Positions 1-4,930 of a stretch of 5,618 nt of DNA are shown here, piece after piece; position 1 is the stretch's first letter; every line of letters begins with the position of its first letter. A model generated the notes under the pieces. The model did not search any database. It was not told where the DNA came from and saw only the letters and a program-made list of their open reading frames with translations. Where the stretch lies: positions 1 through 5,618 of the forward strand of contig JAFYAD010000082.1 of NCBI GenBank assembly GCA_017540915.1. Reading direction: 5' to 3'. Source of the stretch: Lachnospiraceae bacterium. Lineage in GTDB: Bacteria > Bacillota_A > Clostridia > Lachnospirales > Lachnospiraceae. Made by a program: the position numbers and the translations under genes.

Positions 1-159
1 AGGCTGTCTCGAAACGCCCTCGTTCGATTTAGCTATTGCGATTCCCATACCTATGGCACCACCTAAAGCAGCAAGTCCTACCACTATGGCTGCTCCTATG
101 GCCTTTCCGGAAATGTCGGTAGCCGCCAACAATGTTGCGATTGTCATCAATGTTCCCAT
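1..159 (-). CDS. atpE: ATP synthase F0 subunit c, N-terminal part (runs off the left edge)
   Basis: This is the start of the proteolipid c subunit, whose ring in the membrane carries ions and turns the F0 rotor. Only 53 codons are in the window, reading MGTLMTIATLLAA and ending with the polar-loop motif S-R-Q-P that cuts the family's two helices apart. The first helix has the Gly/Ala pattern GLAALGGAIGMG that packs c subunits in the ring. The ion-carrying carboxylate lies in the second helix, outside the window. The ATG at 159 is preceded by AGGAGGA (164-170) at a five-base spacing, a strong ribosome binding site fitting the high c-subunit copy number. It lies 64 bases downstream of atpB with no terminator between, so the two are co-transcribed. 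At the position aligned with the Na+-binding Gln32 of Ilyobacter c there is Met, which hints at proton rather than sodium coupling (inference). Identification is secure. Confidence 0.93.
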   Translation of the reverse strand, partial: MGTLMTIATLLAATDISGKAIGAAIVVGLAALGGAIGMGIAIAKSNEGVSRQP

Positions 160-223
160 TACGTCCTCCTTTGTAGCTGTAAAGCTTCTTTATGAAATAT
201 GATAAAAAATTCCGAATGTGCGA

Positions 224-1069
224 TCAGGCAACTGCTGCCTCCGCCTCAACCTTTTTCTTTTTGGGCTTCTTCTCGTGCTTCTCGGTAACCTCGCCATAAT
301 ATACGGAAGTAAGCATCGTCAGCACGTATGCCTGTATCAACGCATGCAATACGGTGAAAAGCACGCCCACCAGAACCGGCAGCACAAAACTCAATGTGAT
401 GAAATAATACACAAGCTCCGTGGTGAGCATACCGGACAGCAGTGCGCCAAAAAGTCGGAATGTCATGGACAGCGGCAGTGAGAACTCCTTCAAAGTACCA
501 AGGACACCCTTGCCTCCGTTTGAGGTCAGGCCACCGAACATGATAAAGAGGTATGAAAAACATCCCATAGCTATGGCGCCGTTGATATTGGCCAATGGTG
601 CCGGCAGTGATATCGAATGTCCCTCTGTAGTGATGCCCTGAATTCCGAAAAGCTCAAACATCGTGCCCGTGAAAATATAGGATCCCGCTGCAAAGATGTA
701 AGCTCCCAGCGCTCTGTTCCTGTGCGGGCTGTTGCCCTTTGCAAGCCTGTCGAAAAGCCCTACCCACTCCTCTATCAGAAGCTGGAATTTTCCCGGAACG
801 AACTTGAACTTCGGTATTGCAAAAATGCGTATCAGAAGCGCTATGAGTAGCAATGCCGCCGTGACCACAAATCCCGATGCAAGGGAAGGATCCACAGCGA
901 TACCGAATACGTTTATCTTGTTGACGTCATGCAAAACCGCATCTCTCATGGCTTCCTGTATCGACTCATGGTGTTCGGAATAGGGCTGTGTAAATATGAT
1001 GCCCGCCACGACAGCTGCCAGTATCACAAAACATAGTAATAATGTATTTCTGCGTTTTGTTTTATCCAT
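224..1069 (-). CDS. atpB: ATP synthase F0 subunit a
   Basis: The a subunit is the membrane stator that passes ions to and from the c ring. The 281-residue product has an N-terminal membrane segment (about 10-26), further hydrophobic segments near 64-86, 121-142, 163-181 and 196-256, and the family signature around S-M-T-F-R-L-F-G (201-208). R205 is the essential arginine (E. coli R210), and Q246 in I-Q-A-Y matches E. coli Q252. The residue after RLFG is Ala209, where most family members have Asn (E. coli N214). After the last helix comes a charged tail, residues 261-281, with a lysine cluster (KKPKKKKVE) and an Ala-rich end, longer than in many homologues. The ATG is preceded by AGAGGAAAG (1075-1083). 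It is the first gene of the operon: a promoter lies directly upstream, no atpI is seen, and atpE follows 64 bases later. Confidence 0.95.
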   Translation of the reverse strand: MDKTKRRNTLLLCFVILAAVVAGIIFTQPYSEHHESIQEAMRDAVLHDVNKINVFGIAVDPSLASGFVVTAALLLIALLIRIFAIPKFKFVPGKFQLLIEEWVGLFDRLAKGNSPHRNRALGAYIFAAGSYIFTGTMFELFGIQGITTEGHSISLPAPLANINGAIAMGCFSYLFIMFGGLTSNGGKGVLGTLKEFSLPLSMTFRLFGALLSGMLTTELVYYFITLSFVLPVLVGVLFTVLHALIQAYVLTMLTSVYYGEVTEKHEKKPKKKKVEAEAAVA

Positions 1070-1112
1070 ATCATCTTTCCTCTGTCTTTGAAAAAACTAT
1101 CATTAACTTTGA

Positions 1113-1141
1113 AAGATAGCACTTTGAGTCGTCACTGTCAA
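1113..1141 (-). promoter_or_regulatory. Promoter of the atp operon
   Basis: On the minus strand there is a perfect TTGACA -35 box (1136-1141), a 17-base spacer and TATCTT (1113-1118) as -10 box. TGC just before the -10 box makes it an extended -10. Transcription should start near 1106, giving a leader of about 37 bases before the atpB ATG. The site lies in the gap between the terminator of the upstream gene and atpB, where an operon promoter is expected. Prediction from sequence only, but the match is very good. Confidence 0.82.
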
Positions 1142-1239
1142 GCAAACCGAAATTTTTGGTGTAGTTCCCATATCGCTTTTGCTCAGCCTCTCATCTGACG
1201 GAGCCTGACAATCGAGCAGGTAAGACAAGGTCGCCCCTA

Positions 1240-1292
1240 CTCGCCAGCGAGCCGCCGGTCAGCTTTAGCTGACATATTCCTATCGGCGGCTC
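1240..1292. repeat. Nested GC-rich inverted repeat between terminator and atp promoter
   Basis: GAGCCGCCG (1249-1257) pairs with CGGCGGCTC (1284-1292), a perfect 9-bp stem. Inside it GTCAGC (1258-1263) pairs with GCTGAC (1268-1273) around TTTA, leaving a one-sided stretch of about ten bases. A further small palindrome, CTCGC-CA-GCGAG (1240-1251), overlaps the left arm and would compete with it. No T run follows on either strand, so it is not a plain intrinsic terminator. It could be a structured RNA 3' end, a protein-binding palindrome or a dispersed palindromic repeat. The rest of 1142-1239 shows nothing I can name. Confidence 0.6.
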
Positions 1293-1295
1293 TAC

Positions 1296-1332
1296 GATAG
1301 AAGAAAAGCCCACCGTAACATCAGGCGGGCTT
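1296..1332 (-). terminator. Intrinsic terminator of the 767-codon gene
   Basis: Read on the minus strand, AAGCCCGCC (1324-1332) pairs with GGTGGGCTT (1306-1314) around a nine-base loop, with one G-U wobble, and TTCTTCT follows the stem. On the plus strand the same position is an A-C mismatch and no T run follows, so the minus strand is the working direction. It lies about 60 bases after the stop codon of the unknown gene and isolates it from the atp promoter. Confidence 0.82.
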
Positions 1333-1391
1333 ACAACAGAACAATTTGCGCATATCAGCCCTGATAAAAGAATCCCACAGACTCAGGACGA

Positions 1392-3695
1392 TCAAACGTG
1401 AATTCCGTTTGTTTTATTTTTCTCAGTCGTTTTGTCCTGTTCATTATTTATCTCAGGCTGTTCATTATTTTTCTTTGACTGTCCGTTATTCATTATCTTC
1501 GGCGGTTCCCTGTTCTCCTGTACAGGATTGATGATCATGTCCTCCTTCAGCACCTTCGATATTAAAGTGTTTGCATTCGCCATCTCGACAAGCTGTTCTC
1601 CTGAATACTGTTCTATCACATTCTTGAATGCCTGTTCTGATTTTAATTTATTTTCAAAGGCTTTCGGTGAGACAGCCGGATTATCTGCCTCCAAAAGCTC
1701 CCTGTGATTCCTGAAGTACTCACGGGTCACGATTTGGGCGGCATAGATCAGCTTGCTGGTTTTCATATAATCCGCATCGATATTTGGCAGCTTTAGCATT
1801 ACATCCAGACCTGCGTTTTTATCAACGTATTCCTCTGCCGGCGTTTTCTTCCTGACAATTTTGGCTTTATCCGGAGCAGGCTTTTCTGCCTGCTTTTTTG
1901 ATTTCTTTTTCTTTGCTTCGGCTGCTTTACGTTTTTCTTCGGCAGCCTTTACCCTTTGGTCATGCTCTTCCTTGCGTTTCTGCCTTTGCTTTTCCCTTAT
2001 GGGCGCAAGCTCCGCTCTCTTTTCTGCCATTTCATCGATCTGTTTCTGAACCTCCTCCGGTATCACCTCATCCCTGTCAAATGGCTTGGGGTCAAGCTCC
2101 ACTGTTGGATAAACGGGCTTTTTATCAAGATCTCTCACGACCATGTCAGCAGACATTTTCAGCTCCGCAGCGCCGTAAAGACGCGCTACTCCGGCAGGTG
2201 TTCCCGGCACCTTATCCTTTTTTTCGATATATTTATCAGCCAGCTTTTTCAGGCGTTTTGCACTCGCCCTGATATCTTCTTTTAACTCATCTATAGTCTT
2301 ATTTTCGGGATTTGAGTTCTCATCCCCGTCCAGTGCCTTTTTTAACCGGCAGAATTCCTCGGCTTCCTTGCGAAGCTTTTTATGCTCATCCGTCTCCGAT
2401 TTGAAGATACCTGCTCGCGCTTTATTAAATCTTTTCAGAGCATCCTCCGGATCTGAGCTGAACACAACGGGAGTTTTATCCAATCTGTGTTCTCTTGAGC
2501 TCTCAACATCTTCACTTAATGCCTTGATTAAATACTCATCCAAAAAGCCCTGTTTTTTTGCAGTCTGAGTCAACTCTCCTATCTTTTCTATCAGTTTTTT
2601 TCTTTGATCTTCTGTTTTTAGCGGTGTGTTCTGAAGCTGCTCTATAAGCTTATCGCATTCCGACAAAAATTCCTCCTGCCCCGGTTTATATTCGGCTTTA
2701 TTTTTGGGCTTCTGACTATGCGGCTGTCTGTCTATCAATGCGTTTATACGAGCAGCTTTGACACCGTATGTAAAAGTTGCCAGCATGTTCAGATCTTCAA
2801 TAGGCCATCCGTTCCTGAGTCCCGCCTGCATTCCCGTCATAGAATACAGTATGACCGCAGTTCCTCTCTCATAACGTTCATTTAATGTTTCTGCCGGATC
2901 TACTCCGTCTGCCTTTCCAAAAAACTTGTCCATAACCTGAACTTCCTTTCCAAAGGAATTGGTTTTTGCAAGCTTTTCAGCCATGGGCAAGGTTTCTTCA
3001 ATCTGCTTTAACAACTGATCACGAAGTTTTATGGACTCCGCCGGTGACATCTGACCTTTTTCCTTTTCCTCAATATAATCCGTCATGGTATTGAGGATCT
3101 TGTCAACTCCGATGACCACACCCGAAAATGGCAGACCATGCTTTTCCATGCGAAGACCATCCATCATAAGATCCGAGATCTTTCGATTTGAATTTTGAAT
3201 CAGCGGCTGCAATCCGTTCCCTAAGATACAATGTCTCTTGAAAAACTTCAGTCCGTATCCTCTCGCACTGCGTTCGACACAACCCACATTGATACGGGTT
3301 ATATAATCTTTTGCATATTCTATCTCTTCATCCGTATAAGCATTGCCTTCCTTCAATTCTTCAAAGGCTTTGCCAATATCTGCTTTGTAGCGTTCGATTA
3401 TCTTTTTACTCTGCTCTCTGAGCTTTTTGTATCCCTTTCGATCTTTAACCTGAAACGCTCTGATATACGTTCCATCCATACCCGGAATATCATCGAACGC
3501 CAAGCTGTAAATATAGTCATTATTATCCGGATCCGGATTTAACGCAAGCTTTCCGACCGCCGGAAACAGCTCCCCTAATGGCTGTACATACTCACCGGCA
3601 AACTCTGTTGAGTGAGACGTAAACAATTCAGTCAGGTCATTGGACATATCCTCTTTGAGGATGTTATAGATCTCTTTTTTTGTTCTGGGTGCCAT
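1392..3695 (-). CDS. Large charged protein of unknown function (767 aa), probably cytoplasmic
   Basis: I do not recognise this protein. It has no signal peptide and no membrane segment, and is rich in Lys and Glu. Residues 1-320 look like a mostly helical folded region, with less charged patches at 33-80, 140-200 (including a C-V-E-R-S-A-R-G-Y-G stretch) and 275-320. Residues 330-500 are charged and helix-rich. Residues 545-610 form a Lys/Glu/Ala-rich probable coiled coil or single helix with a basic run (KKKKSKKQ). A second compact helical segment spans about 616-720. Residues 735-767 are a low-complexity Asn/Gln tail with seven-residue repeats. No catalytic motif or metal-binding cluster is evident. 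The start at 3695 is chosen because AGGGAGG stands eight bases upstream; an in-frame ATG at 3731 has no such site. It is a single-gene unit with its own terminator. Possible roles include a scaffold or structural protein; this is a guess. Confidence 0.85.
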   Translation of the reverse strand: MAPRTKKEIYNILKEDMSNDLTELFTSHSTEFAGEYVQPLGELFPAVGKLALNPDPDNNDYIYSLAFDDIPGMDGTYIRAFQVKDRKGYKKLREQSKKIIERYKADIGKAFEELKEGNAYTDEEIEYAKDYITRINVGCVERSARGYGLKFFKRHCILGNGLQPLIQNSNRKISDLMMDGLRMEKHGLPFSGVVIGVDKILNTMTDYIEEKEKGQMSPAESIKLRDQLLKQIEETLPMAEKLAKTNSFGKEVQVMDKFFGKADGVDPAETLNERYERGTAVILYSMTGMQAGLRNGWPIEDLNMLATFTYGVKAARINALIDRQPHSQKPKNKAEYKPGQEEFLSECDKLIEQLQNTPLKTEDQRKKLIEKIGELTQTAKKQGFLDEYLIKALSEDVESSREHRLDKTPVVFSSDPEDALKRFNKARAGIFKSETDEHKKLRKEAEEFCRLKKALDGDENSNPENKTIDELKEDIRASAKRLKKLADKYIEKKDKVPGTPAGVARLYGAAELKMSADMVVRDLDKKPVYPTVELDPKPFDRDEVIPEEVQKQIDEMAEKRAELAPIREKQRQKRKEEHDQRVKAAEEKRKAAEAKKKKSKKQAEKPAPDKAKIVRKKTPAEEYVDKNAGLDVMLKLPNIDADYMKTSKLIYAAQIVTREYFRNHRELLEADNPAVSPKAFENKLKSEQAFKNVIEQYSGEQLVEMANANTLISKVLKEDMIINPVQENREPPKIMNNGQSKKNNEQPEINNEQDKTTEKNKTNGIHV
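1437..1499 (-). repeat. Three 21-base tandem repeats coding the Asn/Gln tail
   Basis: Three imperfect 21-base units (1437-1457, 1458-1478, 1479-1499) lie end to end near the 3' end of the 767-codon gene. Each starts with CTGT on the plus strand and contains a (T/C)(C/G)TTATT- or CATTAT-like core. They encode seven-residue units NNGQSKK, NNEQPEI and NNEQDKT. The unit length is a multiple of three, so gain or loss of copies would keep the frame. Confidence 0.72.
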
Positions 3696-3703
3696 ATTTT
3701 TAA

Positions 3704-3710
3704 CCTCCCT
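3704..3710 (-). promoter_or_regulatory. Ribosome binding site that fixes the start of the 767-codon gene
   Basis: On the minus strand AGGGAGG ends eight bases before the ATG at 3695, a near-ideal Shine-Dalgarno site. The in-frame ATG twelve codons upstream (3731) is preceded by a GC-rich stretch with no such site. That upstream ATG also falls only about 13 bases from the predicted transcription start. Confidence 0.85.
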
Positions 3711-3750
3711 GTCAACTGCATGCCGCTGCAACGGCTACCGTACACTATAT

Positions 3751-3782
3751 ATTATACATCTGTTTTTCATTTAAGGTTGCAA
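3751..3782 (-). promoter_or_regulatory. Probable promoter of the 767-codon gene
   Basis: A perfect TATAAT -10 box lies at 3751-3756 on the minus strand, about 55 bases before the start codon. The best upstream -35 match is TTGCAA (3777-3782), but its spacing of 20 bases is too long, so the -35 is weak or absent. Transcription would begin near 3744. Further TATAAT-like boxes lie upstream within the hairpin array. Confidence 0.5.
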
Positions 3783-3835
3783 TAAGCTTCGTATACCTTC
3801 TCCGGGAATACAGTCTAAGCCATATACTGCCAACG

Positions 3836-3859
3836 ATAACAGACACTTGTGTCTGTTAT
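3836..3859. repeat. Perfect 11-bp palindromic hairpin
   Basis: ATAACAGACAC (3836-3846) pairs perfectly with GTGTCTGTTAT (3849-3859) across TT. The right arm runs into the first TTATACCACA copy (3856-3865). It lacks the mismatch and internal loop of the other array hairpins, so it may be of different origin. Confidence 0.8.
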
Positions 3860-3919
3860 ACCACAACATCTAAGCTCAAACTTCACCTTCGGTTCGTTTT
3901 AGCTAAGAGTTTGGTGTAA
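3856..3919. repeat. Array hairpin A with TTATACC/GGTGTAA ends
   Basis: The core stem is TCTAAGCT (3869-3876) with AGCTAAGA (3901-3908), broken by one A-A mismatch (3872, 3905). Above it AAAC (3878-3881) pairs with GTTT (3896-3899), then an internal loop, then ACC/GGT around TTC. Outside the core, TTATACC (3856-3862) can pair with GGTGTAA (3913-3919) using one G-T wobble. It is a diverged copy of hairpin B at 4080-4120, identical at 33 of 41 positions. Confidence 0.75.
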
Positions 3920-3964
3920 GTTCTGCTAAGCTCGCTCCGCTCGCTAAGCAGAAGCTATTATACC
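3913..3964. repeat. Array hairpin with GC-rich CGCTCCGC head
   Basis: The stem 3921-3931 with 3943-3953 has 10 pairs and one A-A mismatch (3928, 3946). Next come facing TC/TC bases (GA/GA on the minus strand), a GC/GC pair of bases and a TCC loop. GGTGTAA (3913-3919) can also pair with TTATACC (3958-3964) to lengthen the stem, but the same arm could instead close hairpin A. Confidence 0.75.
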
Positions 3965-3974
3965 ACATCCGATG

Positions 3975-4016
3975 TCACTAAATTCAGCCTTCACTTCGTT
4001 CGGCTTCATTAAGTGA
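3975..4016. repeat. Array hairpin with two G-A internal loops
   Basis: TCACT (3975-3979) pairs with AGTGA (4012-4016), then an A-A mismatch (3980, 4011), AAT/ATT, facing TC/TC bases (GA/GA on the minus strand) and AGCC (3986-3989) with GGCT (4002-4005). Inside the apparent loop a second GA/GAA module with an AC/GT step and a GAA loop can be drawn on the minus strand. Confidence 0.72.
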
Positions 4017-4023
4017 TCCTTGC

Positions 4024-4057
4024 TGTGAGAGTTATCACTTTAGTGATTACTCTCACA
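4024..4057. repeat. Long array hairpin with one central mismatch
   Basis: TGTGAGAGT (4024-4032) pairs with ACTCTCACA (4049-4057). A T-T mismatch (4033, 4048) follows, then ATCAC with GTGAT around TTTA. This makes 14 base pairs with a single internal mismatch, the most stable simple hairpin of the array. On the minus strand the mismatch is A-A. It has no T run on either side. Confidence 0.8.
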
Positions 4058-4074
4058 CATCCGTTAGGTGTATA

Positions 4075-4127
4075 GGTAAATCTAAACTCAAACTTCGCCG
4101 TTGGCTTGTTTTCGTTAAGATTATACC
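4075..4127. repeat. Array hairpin B (second copy of hairpin A)
   Basis: GGTAAATCT (4075-4083) pairs with AGATTATACC (4118-4127) with one bulged A, so the third TTATACC copy is the lower right arm. An A-A mismatch (4084, 4117) stands where hairpin A has one. Then come AAC/GTT, AAAC/GTTT, an internal loop and GCC/GGC around GTT. Relative to A, two pairs changed on both sides (A-T to G-C and G-C to A-T), which keeps the fold. Confidence 0.75.
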
Positions 4128-4138
4128 ACAGATTCATC

Positions 4139-4159
4139 TCTGCTACTGCAGATTTTTTA
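4139..4159 (+). terminator. Weak terminator-like hairpin with T run
   Basis: TCTGC (4139-4143) pairs with GCAGA (4148-4152) around TACT, followed by TTTTTT. The stem is only five pairs and no gene ends upstream on this strand. It might stop plus-strand read-through from the array before hsp20, but support is thin. Confidence 0.3.
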
Positions 4160-4209
4160 TAGCGGTATTATACCTTTATGAAGTGTTCACAAAAAATTCA
4201 CAAATTTTA

Positions 4210-4236
4210 TTAGCACTCTCTCTTGACGAGTGCTAA
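4210..4236 (+). promoter_or_regulatory. CIRCE operator (HrcA binding site)
   Basis: TTAGCACTC (4210-4218), nine bases, then GAGTGCTAA (4228-4236): an exact match to the CIRCE consensus. HrcA binds it and represses heat-shock genes at normal temperature. The spacer and right arm contain the -35 box of the hsp20 promoter, so bound repressor would block RNA polymerase directly. Confidence 0.97.
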
Positions 4237-4251
4237 TAAACGTGATATTAT
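4223..4251 (+). promoter_or_regulatory. hsp20 promoter (sigma-A type)
   Basis: TTGACG (4223-4228), a 17-base spacer and TATTAT (4246-4251), with TG at 4243-4244 forming an extended -10. Transcription should start near 4258, giving a leader of about 129 bases. The -35 box overlaps the CIRCE operator. Confidence 0.88.
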
Positions 4252-4258
4252 GATCACA

Positions 4259-4361
4259 GTTCAAGGGAGAACCTGAACACAAGTACAAATGTTAACTGCA
4301 GGGTGTATCGAGATATCACGACATGCGAGCCGCATCCGTAAAACTCCCACACCCATAGCAG
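4259..4361 (+). other. Structured 5' leader of hsp20
   Basis: The leader can fold into a small hairpin, GTTCA (4259-4263) with TGAAC (4274-4278) extended by GG/CC past a bulged A. A larger domain follows: CTGC plus GGGTGT (4296-4299, 4301-4306) pairs with ACACCC plus GCAG (4349-4354, 4358-4361), enclosing ATGCG-AGC-CGCAT (4323-4335). CTCC (4344-4347) could alternatively pair with GGAG of the ribosome binding site (4374-4377). A role in stability or thermal control of translation is inference. Confidence 0.5.
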
Positions 4362-4386
4362 ACAATATGAAAAGGAGGCATGACTT

Positions 4387-4833
4387 ATGTTAGTACCGAG
4401 CATCTTTGGAGAAAACTTATTGGATGGATTTTTTGACGACGACTGGATGAGACCGGGCAGAACAGGAAGACCTGCTCCTATCCCTCATAACCTTGTGATG
4501 AAGACCGATATCAAAGAGACCGACGGTGGCTTTGAGCTGGCTATCGAGCTTCCGGGCTACAACAAAGAGGACGTTCAGGCAGAGCTTAAGGACGGTTACA
4601 TGACCATCTCCGCTACCAAGAAAGACGAGAAGGACGAAAAGGATGACAACGGCAAGTACATCCGCAGGGAGCGTTTCTACGGAAACTGCAGCAGATCCTT
4701 CTATGTGGGCGAAGAGGTTAAAGAAACCGATATCCAGGCGAGCTTTGAAAACGGCGTCTTAAAGGTATTCGTACCCAAGAAAGAGGCTGTGCCGGAGGTT
4801 CCTGAGAAGAAGTTCATACAGATCACCGGCTGA
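4387..4833 (+). CDS. Hsp20 / alpha-crystallin family small heat-shock protein
   Basis: This is an ATP-independent chaperone that holds unfolding proteins, normally as a large oligomer in the cytoplasm. The 148-residue length is typical. A short N-terminal arm rich in Phe, Asp and Pro (1-35) leads to the alpha-crystallin domain (about 37-131). Family marks include L-P-G-Y-N-K-E-D (55-62) and the G-V-L motif in F-E-N-G-V-L-K-V (120-127). An I-Q-I motif (144-146) near the C-terminus fits the I-x-I anchor that docks into a neighbouring subunit. A Lys/Asp-rich loop (78-90) precedes the R-R-E-R-F strand. AAGGAGG (4372-4378) stands eight bases before the ATG. The gene is alone, under a CIRCE-controlled promoter. 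Its orderly use of frequent codons suggests high expression when induced. The family call is firm; a specific symbol is not assigned because several names are in use. Confidence 0.96.
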   Translation: MLVPSIFGENLLDGFFDDDWMRPGRTGRPAPIPHNLVMKTDIKETDGGFELAIELPGYNKEDVQAELKDGYMTISATKKDEKDEKDDNGKYIRRERFYGNCSRSFYVGEEVKETDIQASFENGVLKVFVPKKEAVPEVPEKKFIQITG

Positions 4834-4872
4834 TCACTTTATAGTAAATCCTCCATAGGATCCATTTAAGCA

Positions 4873-4914
4873 AACAAGACCGCAGGGGCATGTGAATGTT
4901 CCTACGGTCTTGTT
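4873..4914. terminator. Bidirectional terminator between hsp20 and the glycosyltransferase gene
   Basis: AACAAGACCG (4873-4882) pairs with CGGTCTTGTT (4905-4914), continuing past one C-A mismatch into AGG/CCT around a 14-base loop. On the minus strand the mismatch becomes a U-G wobble and the stem is continuous. It ends in TTGTTT then GCTT, so it serves the glycosyltransferase gene (stop at 4931) best. It lies 39 bases after the hsp20 stop and probably stops that transcript too, though the plus-strand T run is poor. Confidence 0.78.
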
Positions 4915-4930
4915 CATGTCGCCTTCCTGC

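Larger units (their letters stand above)
3836..4174. repeat. Hairpin array: clustered stem-loops with interspersed TTATACCACA repeats
   Basis: At least six stem-loops crowd into about 340 bases of non-coding DNA between the divergent unknown gene and hsp20. TTATACCACA occurs three times (3856-3865, 3958-3967, 4121-4130), with a shorter TTATACC at 4168-4174. Partner sequences GGTGTAA (3913-3919), GGTGTA (4067-4072) and GGTA (4075-4078) can pair with the TATACC parts. Four hairpins share a plan: a lower stem with one mismatch in a CTAA/TAAG context, an internal loop, a short stem and a small loop. Neither neighbouring gene ends here, so these are not ordinary terminators. No open frame of note is present. 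The array could be a structured RNA, a regulatory leader or a nest of dispersed palindromic elements; the sequence does not decide. Confidence 0.75.

Noticed and set aside
246..563. Second minus-strand open frame inside atpB
   Set aside because: It overlaps the well-supported atpB frame and its product has no recognisable features.
1861..2285. Plus-strand open frames opposite the unknown gene
   Set aside because: They mirror the Lys/Glu-rich minus-strand coding sequence, give Phe/Ser/Leu-rich products without ribosome binding sites, and resemble no protein.
3693..3731. Upstream ATG at 3731 as start of the unknown gene
   Set aside because: It has no ribosome binding site and falls almost at the predicted transcription start, whereas the ATG at 3695 has AGGGAGG at eight bases.
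3836..4174. CRISPR array
   Set aside because: The TTATACCACA copies are only ten bases, unevenly spaced (102 and 163 bases), and the sequence between them is itself palindromic. No cas gene is present.
3836..4174. Insertion sequence or transposase remnant
   Set aside because: No frame with transposase features and no target-site duplication is visible; only short palindromic units are seen, so a non-autonomous element stays a possibility under the findings.
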